Of a stretch of DNA of 64,000 bases, positions 20,614 to 29,337 are shown in pieces. The stretch is from positions 4,278,001-4,342,000 of the forward strand of contig NZ_CP177163.1 of the NCBI RefSeq assembly GCF_046736075.1, in the 5' to 3' direction. Position 1 is the stretch's first letter, and each line of letters opens with the position of its first letter. A program made the position numbers and the translations under genes. The notes beneath the pieces were generated by a model. That model was given only the letters and a program-made list of their open reading frames with translations. It had not been told where the DNA came from and did no database searches. The DNA is from Stenotrophomonas sp046736075 (GTDB lineage Bacteria > Pseudomonadota > Gammaproteobacteria > Xanthomonadales > Xanthomonadaceae).

Positions 20614-20640
20614 TTATCGGCACCAGATCACATTTATGTA
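20614..20640 (-). promoter_or_regulatory. Sigma-28 promoter of ycgR
   Basis: Minus strand TACATAAA-N11-GCCGATAA. The -10 box is perfect and the -35 weak. It lies 57 bp upstream of the ycgR start. Confidence 0.6.
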
Positions 20641-20664
20641 GGGGGAATGTCGCCAGGGAAGGGC

Positions 20665-20697
20665 GAAACGACGACACCCCGCCGGGGCGGGGTGTCG
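20665..20697 (-). terminator. Terminator-like hairpin after chemoreceptor 3
   Basis: A 12-bp perfect stem CGACACCCCGCC/GGCGGGGTGTCG with a 2-nt centre begins 32 bp past the receptor 3 stop. On the minus strand the tail is only TCGTTTC, so termination may be partial. Confidence 0.65.
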
Positions 20698-20728
20698 GGT
20701 CAGACGTCAGGCGTGGAGCGCTGCAGGA

Positions 20729-22978
20729 TCAGAACTCCTGCCACTCCGTGTCGTTGGCCAGGGCCGGTTCGCGGGCCGGCGCACGGCGCGGCGGTGCAGC
20801 CACCGGGCGCGGGCGTGCCGGGGTTGCCGGGCGGGCCGGCGCGGCGGCGACCAGCGCCGGTCGTGCGGCGGGCGCAGCGATGGCCTGGCCGTCGAGCTTG
20901 AACAGGGCCACCGCATCGGTCAGGTGCCCGGCCTGTTCTTCCATCGCCCGTGCGGCGGCGGTGGCTTCCTCCACAAGCGCGGCGTTCTGCTGGGTGGTTT
21001 CGTCCATCTGCACCACCGTCTGGTTGACCTGTTCGATGCCGGCGGACTGTTCCTGCGAGGCGGCCGAGATCTCGGCCATGATGTCGGTCACGCGCTGCAC
21101 GGAGGCGACGATCTCGCCCATCGTGGCGCCGGCCTGGTTGACCAGCTGCGAGCCTTCGGCGACCTTGCCGACCGACTCGTCGATCAGGCCCTTGATCTCC
21201 TTGGCGGCGCTCGCCGAGCGCTGCGCCAGGGTGCGCACTTCGCTGGCGACCACGGCGAAGCCGCGGCCCTGTTCACCGGCACGTGCCGCTTCCACCGCCG
21301 CGTTGAGCGCCAGGATGTTGGTCTGGAAGGCGATGCCGTCGATCACCGTGATGATGTCGGCGATACGGCGCGAGGATGCGTCGATCTCGTGCATGGTGCT
21401 GACCACCTGGCCCACCACGGCGCCGCCCTGCGAGGCCACGGTGTGCGCACCGATGGCGAGCTGGTTGGCCTGGCGGGCATGTTCGGCGTTCTGGCGCACG
21501 GTGGAGGTGAGTTCCTCCATCGAGGCGGCGGTTTCTTCCAGGTTGGCGGCCTGCTGCTCGGTACGGCGCGACAGGTCGTTGTTGCCCGAGGCGATCTCGC
21601 CGGCCGCGGTGCTGATGCTGGACGAGGCCTGCTGGATGCGCCCGACGATCTGGGTCAGCTGGGCCACGGTCGCATTGGCATCGTCACGCATGCTGGCGAA
21701 CACACCGTGGAATTCACCGTGCATGCGCGCGGTCAGGTCGCCGTTGGCGATGGCCTGCAACAGCTGCGAGAGCTGGGACAGATTGCCGTCGGCCACCTCC
21801 ATCATCGTGTTGAGGTTCTCGATCATGACCCGGAAGTCGTGCTCGAAGCGCAGGCTGTCACCGCGCTGGCTGAAATCGCCGGCGGCCGCTGCCTGGGCCA
21901 GCGTCTGGATCTGGGTGTTGATGGCCAGCAGGCTGGCCTTGGCCGCATCCATCGATTCGTGCAGGATCGCGCGGCTGCCCGGCAGGCGGCGGGCGTTCTG
22001 CGACAGGTCGCCGGCGGCGTACTGGTTGAGCACGTCGATGGCGTCCTTGATCGCATCCAGGTGGTCGAACACCACGGTGTTGGTGCCGACCGCCAGCTCG
22101 CCATACACGCCCGGGAAGTCGACCGGCATGCGATGGGAGATGTCCGGGCCGGCGTGCATCGCCGCCATCTGGCGGGTCTCGTCGGAATAGCGGCGCAGCA
22201 TGGTGGTCATGTCGCTGGTAGCGGCGAGCATCTGGCCGGCTTCATCGGCGCCGGTGGCGCGGATGGTGACGCTCAGGTCGCCGCGTGCCACCGACTTGAT
22301 CGCATGCACCGCCTGCGACAGCGGACGGGTGATGACCCGCGAGATGACCACGGCCAGCGCGCCGGCGACCACCGACAGCAGCACCATGCAGGCGATGATG
22401 GCGATCACGCTGGTGCGATGCACGGCATTGGCATCGGCGATCTTGCTTTCCATCAGGCTGTTGCTGAATGCACCCAGCTCCTTCAGGTCGTCGAACAGGG
22501 TGCGGCGGGCCGGGCGCGACTTCTCATCGGACACCTGCCGCGCCAGCGCGCCGTCGCCGGCGGCGACCGCAGCGCGCAGTTCAGCATTGGCGTGGAAGTA
22601 GGCGTCCACGTCGCTGGAAACCTTCTTGAACAGCGCCCGCTCGCGGTCGCCGGCGGGCAGCGCGGCGTATGCGGCCAGCTCATCGCGCACGACCTTGGCG
22701 GTGGTGTCCATCCGCTTGTTGTAGTCGGCAACCTTTTCGGGCTGGTCGAACATGCTGACCTGCGCCATTTCATAGGTCCGGAACTCGCCGAGCTGCGAGC
22801 GCACTTCGCCCAGGTGCTGCACCGACGGAATGTCGTTGCCCGCCATTGCGGCCAGCTGCGCATTGGCGCCGTTGAGGCGGACCAGGGCGAACACGCCGAG
22901 AACGACGGTCATCAGGGTGGTGAGGGTGAACCCCACCGCCAGTTTGCGGGCGATGGGCAGATCGTGGAACCACTTCAT
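20729..22978 (-). CDS. Chemoreceptor 3 with four-helix-bundle sensor
   Basis: This 749-aa receptor starts at MKWFHDLPIARKL with GGAG 8 nt upstream. The domains are TM1 (~11-32), a periplasmic helical bundle (~33-190, Tar/4HB type), TM2 (~190-212), HAMP, extra HAMP-like segments (~270-430) and the signalling hairpin. The C-terminus is EWQEF, a CheR/CheB tether. Its signalling half is nearly identical at the DNA level to receptor 1, including a 155-bp identical tract. The longer open frame to 23248 lacks a start signal. No convincing sigma-28 site was found upstream. Confidence 0.9.
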   Translation of the reverse strand: MKWFHDLPIARKLAVGFTLTTLMTVVLGVFALVRLNGANAQLAAMAGNDIPSVQHLGEVRSQLGEFRTYEMAQVSMFDQPEKVADYNKRMDTTAKVVRDELAAYAALPAGDRERALFKKVSSDVDAYFHANAELRAAVAAGDGALARQVSDEKSRPARRTLFDDLKELGAFSNSLMESKIADANAVHRTSVIAIIACMVLLSVVAGALAVVISRVITRPLSQAVHAIKSVARGDLSVTIRATGADEAGQMLAATSDMTTMLRRYSDETRQMAAMHAGPDISHRMPVDFPGVYGELAVGTNTVVFDHLDAIKDAIDVLNQYAAGDLSQNARRLPGSRAILHESMDAAKASLLAINTQIQTLAQAAAAGDFSQRGDSLRFEHDFRVMIENLNTMMEVADGNLSQLSQLLQAIANGDLTARMHGEFHGVFASMRDDANATVAQLTQIVGRIQQASSSISTAAGEIASGNNDLSRRTEQQAANLEETAASMEELTSTVRQNAEHARQANQLAIGAHTVASQGGAVVGQVVSTMHEIDASSRRIADIITVIDGIAFQTNILALNAAVEAARAGEQGRGFAVVASEVRTLAQRSASAAKEIKGLIDESVGKVAEGSQLVNQAGATMGEIVASVQRVTDIMAEISAASQEQSAGIEQVNQTVVQMDETTQQNAALVEEATAAARAMEEQAGHLTDAVALFKLDGQAIAAPAARPALVAAAPARPATPARPRPVAAPPRRAPAREPALANDTEWQEF

Positions 22979-23500
22979 GGTCGGAACTCCGGGCAGGGCG
23001 GGGTGCACAGCCGTGGGGTGCTGGGCGCAAGGGGCGTTTCGAAATGCGGGGGTGGGGCGCGGGAGGCGTGACGACGGTGTCAACGCTCTTCCGGGATAAC
23101 GGCGCTGTGCGGGCGCAACTTGAGCGTTGGATGTCACATTTTTTTGTGGACCAAGGCAGGGCGGCCGTCGATGCACACGCAAGCAATGGCGGGGTGTTCG
23201 CGTGGCGGCAGGCGGATCGGGGTCTGTACGCCGGCGTATCGACGCCAATCAACATCACACTTTCAGAGGTACACAGGACGACGTGTGGGATTGCGTGGAG
23301 CCGGCCAGCGGCCGGCACTACCGGACCCACGGCAGCACACCTGTAGTGCCGGCCGCTGGCCGGCAACGCATCCCTGTAGTGCCGGCCGCTGGCCGGCAAC
23401 GTCATGAACCCATCAGAGAACGCGTGAAGCCGGCCAGCGGCCGGCACTACCAAGGGCGATCACGTTACGCGTCCTATCGGCGCCCGCGCTGGGCGCGCGG
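22979..23500. other. 522-bp intergenic region with four SMAG palindromes
   Basis: No gene is supported here. The part next to receptor 3 (22979-23299) should contain its promoter, but I see no good sigma-28 or sigma-70 boxes. 23300-23450 holds four SMAG elements in the order minus, plus, plus, minus, placed just past the cheA stop at 23501. Confidence 0.75.
23300..23450. repeat. Cluster of four SMAG elements
   Basis: The copies are at 23300-23321 (-), 23343-23367 (+), 23376-23400 (+) and 23429-23450 (-). Each has a GTAG end, then TGCCGGCC-GCT-GGCCGGC. Neighbouring copies of opposite orientation (1/2 and 3/4) could pair into longer hairpins at the 3' end of the cheA transcript. Confidence 0.88.
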
Positions 23501-25492
23501 TCATGCCGCCTGCGGCATCCGCAGCGAGCGCACCAGGCCGCCGATGTCCACGATCAGTGCGACGCGGCCGTCGCCGAGGATGGTGGCGCCCGAGACACCG
23601 CTGATGCGGCGGTAGTTGTTCTCGATGTTCTTGACCACCACCTGCTGCTGGCCAACCAGTTCGTCCACTTCCAGGGCGATCTTCTGGCCGTCTCCTTCGA
23701 CCACCACCACCAGCGAATCGTCCTTGGTGCGTCCGCTGTAGCCGTAGTACTCGCTGAGCGAGAGGATCGGCAGATACTCGCCACGCACGCGCAGCACGCG
23801 GCCTTCGCCGGCCATCGTGCGGACATCCTCCGCCTGCGGCTGCAGGGCCTCCAGCACGTAGGCCAGCGGCAGGATCAGTGTTTCGCCGGCCACCGACACG
23901 GTCATGCCGTCGAGGATGGCCAGGGTGAGCGGCAGGCGGATCAGCACGCGGGTGCCGTTGCCGGCCTGACTTTCCAGCTGCACTTCGCCGCCAAGCGCCT
24001 GGATGTTGCGGCGGACCACGTCCATGCCCACGCCACGGCCGGAGAGATCCGTGACGGCATCGGCGGTGGAGAAGCCGGGCTGGAAGATCAGGTCCCACAC
24101 CTGTGCGTCGGTGGGGTTGTCCGGCACGCTCAGGCCGCGTTCGACGGCCTTGGACAGAATCTTGTCGCGGTTCAGGCCGCGGCCGTCGTCGCTGACTTCG
24201 ATGACGATGTGTCCGCCCTGGTGCGAGGCGGCGAGGGTGATCGTACCGGTCTCGTCCTTGCCGGCGTCGCGGCGGACGTCGGGCATTTCCAGCCCGTGGT
24301 CGATCGAGTTGCGGACCAGATGCACGAGCGGATCGGCGATCTTCTCGATCAGGCCCTTGTCCAGCTCGGTGCCTTCGCCGATGGTGCGCAGGCGCACCTG
24401 CTTGCCCAGGCGCGAGGACAGGTCGCGGACCAGGCGCGGGAAACGGCGGAACACCGCATCCACCGGCAGCATGCGCACGCCGATCACGGCTTCCTGCAGG
24501 TCGCGGGTGTTGCGTTCAAGCAGGTCCAGGCCGGCGAACAGCTGCTCGGCATGGACCGGGTCCAGGGCGTGGGACACCTGCTTGAGCATGGCCTGCGTGA
24601 TGACGAGCTCGCCGACCAGGTTGATCAGCGCATCGACCTTTTCCACGGCGACGCGGATCGAGGTTTCCGCTTCATGCGCGGCGGCGGCCGGTGCTGCGGC
24701 AGCGGCGGCCACAGGGGCCACGACCGGTGCGGCAGCGGCGACAGCGGCCGGTGCCGGCGGGGCGCTGGTGGCCAGGCTCGGCGGTGCGGCCGGACGGATG
24801 TCCAGTTCGCAGTCGTCCACGACCCAGGCGAAGGTATCTTCGATCTTGCTGCGCGGCACCTTGCCGACCAGGCCCAGATCCCAGGCCAGATGCGCCTCGA
24901 GCGGATCGAGCTGGGCGAAGCCGGGCAGGCGCTCCATGCGGGCGGCAACCTGCAGCGACCCCAGGTGTTCGAGCTCGCGGATGATGCGCAGCGGATCGTT
25001 GCCGCTCATGAACAGCGACGGCGCCGGCACGAAACCGATCTGCCAGGCTTCCGGGGTGTCGTCCACGGGGGCGGCAGCGACCGGTGCGGCAGCGGTCACG
25101 GCCTGGCCGGACAGCACCGCCTCGAGGCGCGCCTTGACGTTGGCCACGGCCTGCGGATCGGCGGGCTGGCCGTGTTCGGCTTCGCGCAGCAGGGCGCGCA
25201 GCACGTCCACCGAGGACAGCATCGCGTCCACGGCGGCCGGTTCCAGCGCGCGCTTGCCCGCCCGCAGTTCATCCAGCAGCGTTTCCAGCACGTGGGTCAG
25301 CGCGGCGATCGCGTCGAAGCCGAACGTACCGGCGCCGCCCTTGATCGAATGCGCGGCGCGGAACACGGAGTTGATGATCTCCGGGTCCTGCTGGCCCGAT
25401 TCGAGTGCCAGCAGACCGGCCTCCATCGCATCCAGCCCTTCGCGGCTTTCTTCGAAGAACGTGGCGTGGAAACGTTGCAGATCCATGCTCAT
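23501..25492 (-). CDS. cheA: CheA, chemotaxis histidine kinase (paralog 1)
   Basis: This 663-aa kinase has P1 (phospho-His H48 in RAAHSIKGGAGTFGF), a P2-like segment around 150-220, an Ala-rich linker and a P3 dimerisation helix (VDALINLVGELVITQAMLKQ). P4 ATPase has N-box HLVRNSIDHGLEMP, G1 VSDDGRGLN and G2 SGRGVGMDVVR. P5 is CheW-like. It lies downstream of a STAS gene and a cheY, a composition found in receptor-associated secondary chemosensory operons. A second CheA is at 30359. Confidence 0.95.
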   Translation of the reverse strand: MSMDLQRFHATFFEESREGLDAMEAGLLALESGQQDPEIINSVFRAAHSIKGGAGTFGFDAIAALTHVLETLLDELRAGKRALEPAAVDAMLSSVDVLRALLREAEHGQPADPQAVANVKARLEAVLSGQAVTAAAPVAAAPVDDTPEAWQIGFVPAPSLFMSGNDPLRIIRELEHLGSLQVAARMERLPGFAQLDPLEAHLAWDLGLVGKVPRSKIEDTFAWVVDDCELDIRPAAPPSLATSAPPAPAAVAAAAPVVAPVAAAAAAPAAAAHEAETSIRVAVEKVDALINLVGELVITQAMLKQVSHALDPVHAEQLFAGLDLLERNTRDLQEAVIGVRMLPVDAVFRRFPRLVRDLSSRLGKQVRLRTIGEGTELDKGLIEKIADPLVHLVRNSIDHGLEMPDVRRDAGKDETGTITLAASHQGGHIVIEVSDDGRGLNRDKILSKAVERGLSVPDNPTDAQVWDLIFQPGFSTADAVTDLSGRGVGMDVVRRNIQALGGEVQLESQAGNGTRVLIRLPLTLAILDGMTVSVAGETLILPLAYVLEALQPQAEDVRTMAGEGRVLRVRGEYLPILSLSEYYGYSGRTKDDSLVVVVEGDGQKIALEVDELVGQQQVVVKNIENNYRRISGVSGATILGDGRVALIVDIGGLVRSLRMPQAA

Positions 25493-25548
25493 GGTGCGTT
25501 GGGTCCGGTTGCGGGAAGGGAGAGGGCGGAAGCGAAGCGGGCTGGGGC

Positions 25549-25914
25549 TCAGCCCAGCACTTTCTGTACGGTGGCGACCAGCTGTTCGGGATTGAACGGC
25601 TTGACCAGCCAGCCGGTGGCACCGGCGGCCTTGCCTTCGGACTTCTTGTCGGCAGCCGATTCGGTGGTCAGCATCAGCATTGGCGTGAACTTGTAGTCGG
25701 CCAGCTGGCGCAGTTCGCGGATCAGCGAGATGCCGTCCATGTTGGGCATGTTGACGTCGGTGACCACCGCGTTGAAGCGCTGTCCCTTGGCCCGGCCCAG
25801 TGCGACGGCGCCGTCTTCGGCTTCTTCGACGGTAAAGCCGGCCGAGGTGAGGGCGAATGAGACCATCTGGCGCATCGACGCCGAATCGTCCACCACCAAG
25901 ATACGTGCGCTCAT
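25549..25914 (-). CDS. CheY-like response regulator (STAS-cheY-cheA operon)
   Basis: This 121-aa single receiver domain has acid pocket VVDDS, phospho-Asp D53 in VVTDVNMPNMDG, Thr in MLTTES and Lys in VKPFNP. It overlaps the STAS gene by 4 nt and precedes cheA(1). It is distinct from the classical flagellar CheY at 32795 (TDWNMP). It may be a phosphate sink or a dedicated output of CheA(1). Confidence 0.9.
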   Translation of the reverse strand: MSARILVVDDSASMRQMVSFALTSAGFTVEEAEDGAVALGRAKGQRFNAVVTDVNMPNMDGISLIRELRQLADYKFTPMLMLTTESAADKKSEGKAAGATGWLVKPFNPEQLVATVQKVLG

Positions 25915-26219
25915 GCAGCGTTCTCCACAGATTTCAGGTTGTCATGGGTTGCGTCCAGGCCCAGGGCCTGGGTGACGCCGAGCAGGCGCGCGGCGTCACG
26001 GAAGGTTGCAGTGCAACCGTCGAATCCGGTCGCATGGCCTGCCTGGCGGCGGGCGTCGACGAATGCGCACAGGACCTGCATTGCTGCGGTATGGATACGG
26101 CTGACTTCGCTGGCATCCAGCGTCAGTGCGCCTGCCTGGTCCACCAACGGGGCCAGACGGGATTTGAGCTCGGTGCTGGTCTCGATACCGAGATCACCAC
26201 CCAGGGCCACAGTGCTCAT
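25911..26219 (-). CDS. STAS-domain protein
   Basis: This 102-aa STAS domain (anti-sigma-factor-antagonist type) begins with MSTVALGGDLGIETSTELKSRL; GGAG is 5 nt upstream. The usual phospho-Ser region is LDASEVSRIHTAAMQVL. The Ser of the DxS motif is followed by an unusual HTAA stretch, but a phosphorylatable Ser remains. STAS proteins occur at the head of several chemosensory operons where their role is poorly defined. It is first in the unit STAS-cheY-cheA and has a sigma-28 site 31 bp upstream. Confidence 0.85.
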   Translation of the reverse strand: MSTVALGGDLGIETSTELKSRLAPLVDQAGALTLDASEVSRIHTAAMQVLCAFVDARRQAGHATGFDGCTATFRDAARLLGVTQALGLDATHDNLKSVENAA

Positions 26220-26249
26220 CGTTGCTCCGGACAAACGGTTCCGAGGTTG

Positions 26250-26276
26250 ATAACGGCCCCGCGGGCAGAACCTTTA
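26250..26276 (-). promoter_or_regulatory. Sigma-28 promoter of STAS-cheY-cheA(1)
   Basis: Minus strand TAAAGGTT-N11-GCCGTTAT. The -35 is strong and the -10 matches 6 of 8. It separates this operon from motCD-ParC-ParP upstream. Confidence 0.68.
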
Positions 26277-26323
26277 GGGGAGGGCGCTCATGGCAACGGC
26301 GACGTACGGCGGCACGCCGGCCG

Positions 26324-27547
26324 TCAGTTCAGCAGCTGGGTGGCATCGAGCAGGATCATCGGCTGGGCGGTGACCCGGGCGACGCCACGGAACAGGTCGT
26401 TGGAGATCTGGCAGATGCGCGCGGTATCGGGCGGTTCGATCTGCGAATCGGTCAGGTTGGCGACGTCTTCCACGGCCGAAACGCGCAGGCCCATCGTTTC
26501 GCCATCCTCCTCGAGCACCACGATGCGGGTGTTGGCATCGTTGGCGGCCGGGCCGCTGCCGAGGTGGATGCCCAGGTCCATCACCGGCACCACCTGGCCG
26601 CGCAGGTTCATGATGCCCAGCATCGCCGGCGCGGTGCCGCGCAACGGCAGCAGCGGTACCGGCAGGACCACTTCCTGCACCTTCAGCAGTTCCAGTGCAT
26701 AGGCCTGGGTGCCGCAGCGCAGGCGCAGCCAGCGCGAAGCACGTTCGCTGGCGCGGCGGTTCTCGCGCGGACTGGAGGCCGGGTCGCGTGCCTGCGCCTG
26801 CAGCTCTTCCCAGCTGTTGGGGCGACCGCCCCGGGCCGGCTGCGGCGCGACGGGGCGCGGCGTGGGCGCCGGCATGGCGCGGGCGACCGGGGCGGGCGGC
26901 GCAGGCGCCGGAGCCGGCCTCGGTGGCGCGGGAGCGGGAGCGGGTGCAGGTGCAGGTTCGGCCGCGGGCGCAGGCGCGGCCACGGCGACCGGCGCGCTGT
27001 CGTGCAGCACCTCATCGGGCAGGTCGTCCCACCCGGGGCGCGCCTCTGCCTGGGGGGCAGAAGACATGACAGGCCCCAGTGCGGGGTCGTTCATCAGCTC
27101 GTCGAGCAGTGCCAGGTTGGCGGGCGCGCCGGGCGAGGTCGGGGTGTCGTGCACCGGGGCGGCTTCGACCGGACCCAGTGCGGGGTCGTTCATCAGCTCG
27201 TCGAGCAGTGCGAGGTTGGCGGGCGCGCCGGGCGAGGTCGGGGTGTCGTGCACCGGGGCGGCCTCGACCGGTCCCAGCGCCGGGTCGTTCAGCAGTTCGT
27301 CGAGCAGCGCCAGGTTTGCGGGCGCGCCGGGGGAGGTCGGGGTATCGAACGCAGGACCGGCCTGGGCTGCTTCGCTGTCTTCCTGAGGGCGTGCGAACTC
27401 GGCACGGATCGCCTGGGCGACGCCGCCGACCTCGTCCTCGTCTTCGTCCACGGCGGGCGCAGGCGCTGCCGCCACGGCCGGAGCGGCCGGCACGGCATCG
27501 CCGAGCAGCTGCTCCAGATAATCGTCGAGCACGCCGGTGGTACTCAT
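26324..27547 (-). CDS. CheW-domain protein with repeat-bearing N-terminus (ParP-like)
   Basis: This 407-aa protein has a disordered, Pro/Ala-rich N-terminal half of ~265 residues and a C-terminal CheW domain (~270-407: SRWLRLRCGTQAYALELLKVQEVV, IMNLRGQVVPVMDL, VSAVEDVANL). Three near-perfect 33-aa repeats built around ANLALLDELMNDPALGPV occupy residues ~68-160. It overlaps the ParA-like gene by 4 nt, the arrangement of parC-parP in Vibrio/Pseudomonas flagellar clusters. There ParP binds CheA and ParC to place arrays at the pole. ParP identity is inferred from context. Confidence 0.8.
   Translation of the reverse strand: MSTTGVLDDYLEQLLGDAVPAAPAVAAAPAPAVDEDEDEVGGVAQAIRAEFARPQEDSEAAQAGPAFDTPTSPGAPANLALLDELLNDPALGPVEAAPVHDTPTSPGAPANLALLDELMNDPALGPVEAAPVHDTPTSPGAPANLALLDELMNDPALGPVMSSAPQAEARPGWDDLPDEVLHDSAPVAVAAPAPAAEPAPAPAPAPAPPRPAPAPAPPAPVARAMPAPTPRPVAPQPARGGRPNSWEELQAQARDPASSPRENRRASERASRWLRLRCGTQAYALELLKVQEVVLPVPLLPLRGTAPAMLGIMNLRGQVVPVMDLGIHLGSGPAANDANTRIVVLEEDGETMGLRVSAVEDVANLTDSQIEPPDTARICQISNDLFRGVARVTAQPMILLDATQLLN
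27068..27346 (-). repeat. Three in-frame 99-bp tandem repeats in the ParP-like gene
   Basis: Two full copies (33 aa each) and a third of 27 aa share DTPTSPGAPANLALLDEL followed by (L/M)NDPALGPV. The two later copies are nearly identical in DNA, the first is more diverged. Copy number could vary by slippage or recombination without breaking the frame. Confidence 0.9.
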
Positions 27548-28326
27548 GCCGCGCGCTCCATCTGCTGGGCGTCGTCGGCCAGGATCCACTCCAGCGCACG
27601 GCGATAGGCGGCGAGGCCGCGGCCGGGGTAATCGTCGGACTGCGACGGCACGGTCAGGCTGGCGGCATTGCAGATGCGGGTGTCCACCGGGATCGCATCT
27701 TCCCAGACGCGGTGGCCGTGGCGCTCCTGCATCAGCTTGACGGTCTCGTGGCCGGCGCGCGTGCGGCGGTCGAACAGGGTCGGCAGGATCGACATCGGCA
27801 AGGTGCGGCGACGCGAGCGCTCGACCATCTCACCGGTCCGCACCATGCCATCCAGGCCATGCAGCGCCAGCGGCTCAGCCTGCGTGGGAATGATCAGGCG
27901 ATCGGCCGCGGCCAGTGCGTTGATCATCAGCAGGCCCAGGGTCGGGGCGCAGTCCAGCAGGATGTAGTCGTGCTGGCCGTGGTGGCGCGTCAGGGCCTGC
28001 TGCAACGCCAGGCCGAGGCCGGGCTGGTTGGCACTGCGGCGCTCCAGCGTGGCCAGCGCGGCCTGCGCGCAGACATGGTCCAGCCCCGGGATCGCGGTGG
28101 TGTGGGCGAGCGCGGACAGTTCGGCCGGCGGGGTGGCGAACAGTTCCAGCACGCCCTGCGGCGGCGGATCGACCGCCACGCCGAATGCGCGGGTCAGCGA
28201 GGCGTGCGGATCCAGGTCGATCAGCAGCACGCGGTGGCCAAGCGCGGCCAGACCGCGACCGAGCGCGAGGGTGGTAGTGGTCTTGCCCACGCCGCCCTTC
28301 TGATTGGCGATGGCCCAGATACGCAT
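27544..28326 (-). CDS. ParA-family ATPase (ParC-like, array positioning)
   Basis: This 260-aa ParA/MinD ATPase has the deviant Walker A KGGVGKTTTT at residues 10-19, switch I around LIDLDPHASLT, and LLDCAPTLGLLMINAL. AAGGAG lies 9 nt upstream of the ATG. It stands between motD and the ParP-like CheW gene, as does ParC in polar-flagellate gamma-proteobacteria, where it localises chemosensory arrays to the old and new poles. Chromosome Par proteins come with parB, which is absent here. Confidence 0.88.
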   Translation of the reverse strand: MRIWAIANQKGGVGKTTTTLALGRGLAALGHRVLLIDLDPHASLTRAFGVAVDPPPQGVLELFATPPAELSALAHTTAIPGLDHVCAQAALATLERRSANQPGLGLALQQALTRHHGQHDYILLDCAPTLGLLMINALAAADRLIIPTQAEPLALHGLDGMVRTGEMVERSRRRTLPMSILPTLFDRRTRAGHETVKLMQERHGHRVWEDAIPVDTRICNAASLTVPSQSDDYPGRGLAAYRRALEWILADDAQQMERAA

Positions 28327-28331
28327 GCGGT

Positions 28332-29336
28332 TCACTCCTTCATTGCAGGGGGGACGGCGGCGCCGACGCGGCTGCCAGCCGGCACCGGTGGCAACTGCAC
28401 CGGTGCGATGGGGGGAACGGTGGGGCGCGCGGCCGTCGCGGCGGTAGCCGGTGTGGCGCGTTCGGTATCGGCGGTGAGCTGCGGGCCGAGCGGGTCCACG
28501 CCCTGGGAGGTGTCGGCCAGGATGATGACCATCACCCGGCGGTTGCGGTTGCGCCCTTCGGCGCTGGCATTGTCTTCGCGCGGGCGGAACTGGCCATAGC
28601 CGACCATCGCCAGCCGCGAGGGCTGCAGGCCCTGGTCGGCGAACAGATGCACCACGCTGGCCGCACGTGCGGCGGAGAGTTCCCAGTTGGAGGGGAACAG
28701 CGCGGTGGCGATAGGCACGTTGTCGGTATGGCCCTCCACGCGCACTCCGTTGGGCGCGTCGTGCAGCACCTTGGCCAGGCTGGCAAGGGTGTCGCGGGCG
28801 TGCACGTCCAGCGTGGCCGAGCCGGTGGTGAACAGAATGTCGCTGTTGATCTCCACTTCGATCCACAGCTCGGTGCGGCGCACGGTGATCATGCCGCGGT
28901 CGATCAGCGGCGCCAGCGTGGCAGTCAGGCGATCGGCGATGCTGTTGAGCTGGCGTTCGGCGCGCTTGAGCTGTTCCTGGTTGTGCACCGAAACCGGCAT
29001 GCGCATCTGCGAGGCCATCGCCGGCAGCAGCGTGGGGTCGTTGGACGGTGCCGGTGCGGACGGGCCGATCTTGGTGCCGGATTTGATCACCGAAGGGCTG
29101 TCCCAGCCGCCGCCCTGGACCTGCTGGTTGCCCACCTGCACCGGATTGATCGTGCGCGGAGCACCCCCGAAGGCGGTGGTCAGGGCATCGGCCATGACCC
29201 GGTACTTGCCCTCGTTGATCGAGGAGATCGCGTACATCACCACGAAGAAGGCAAGCAGCAGCGTCATCAGGTCGGCATAGGGGATCGCCCAGGCCTCGTG
29301 GTTGGCATGCTCTTCATGGTGCTTGCGACGGGCCAT
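28332..29336 (-). CDS. motD: MotD, flagellar stator subunit B
   Basis: This 334-aa MotB-family protein has one N-terminal TM helix with the proton-carrying Asp22 (PYADLMTLLLAFFVVMYA), a plug/linker and a C-terminal OmpA-like peptidoglycan-binding domain (VRVEGHTDNVPI, LSAARAASVV, GRNRNRRVMV). A Pro/Ala-rich tail ends the protein. It follows motC with a 1-bp gap. The pairing with a ParA-like gene is typical of the motCD type rather than motAB. Confidence 0.9.
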   Translation of the reverse strand: MARRKHHEEHANHEAWAIPYADLMTLLLAFFVVMYAISSINEGKYRVMADALTTAFGGAPRTINPVQVGNQQVQGGGWDSPSVIKSGTKIGPSAPAPSNDPTLLPAMASQMRMPVSVHNQEQLKRAERQLNSIADRLTATLAPLIDRGMITVRRTELWIEVEINSDILFTTGSATLDVHARDTLASLAKVLHDAPNGVRVEGHTDNVPIATALFPSNWELSAARAASVVHLFADQGLQPSRLAMVGYGQFRPREDNASAEGRNRNRRVMVIILADTSQGVDPLGPQLTADTERATPATAATAARPTVPPIAPVQLPPVPAGSRVGAAVPPAMKE

Positions 29337-29337
29337 G

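Noticed and set aside
23098..23260. Sigma-28 promoter for receptor 3.
   Set aside because: The best match (GTCGATAC at ~23236) lies over 250 bp upstream with no suitable -35 box.
27544..28326. Chromosome-partition ParA.
   Set aside because: There is no parB or parS-like repeat nearby. The position between motD and a CheW-domain gene fits the chemotaxis ParC type.
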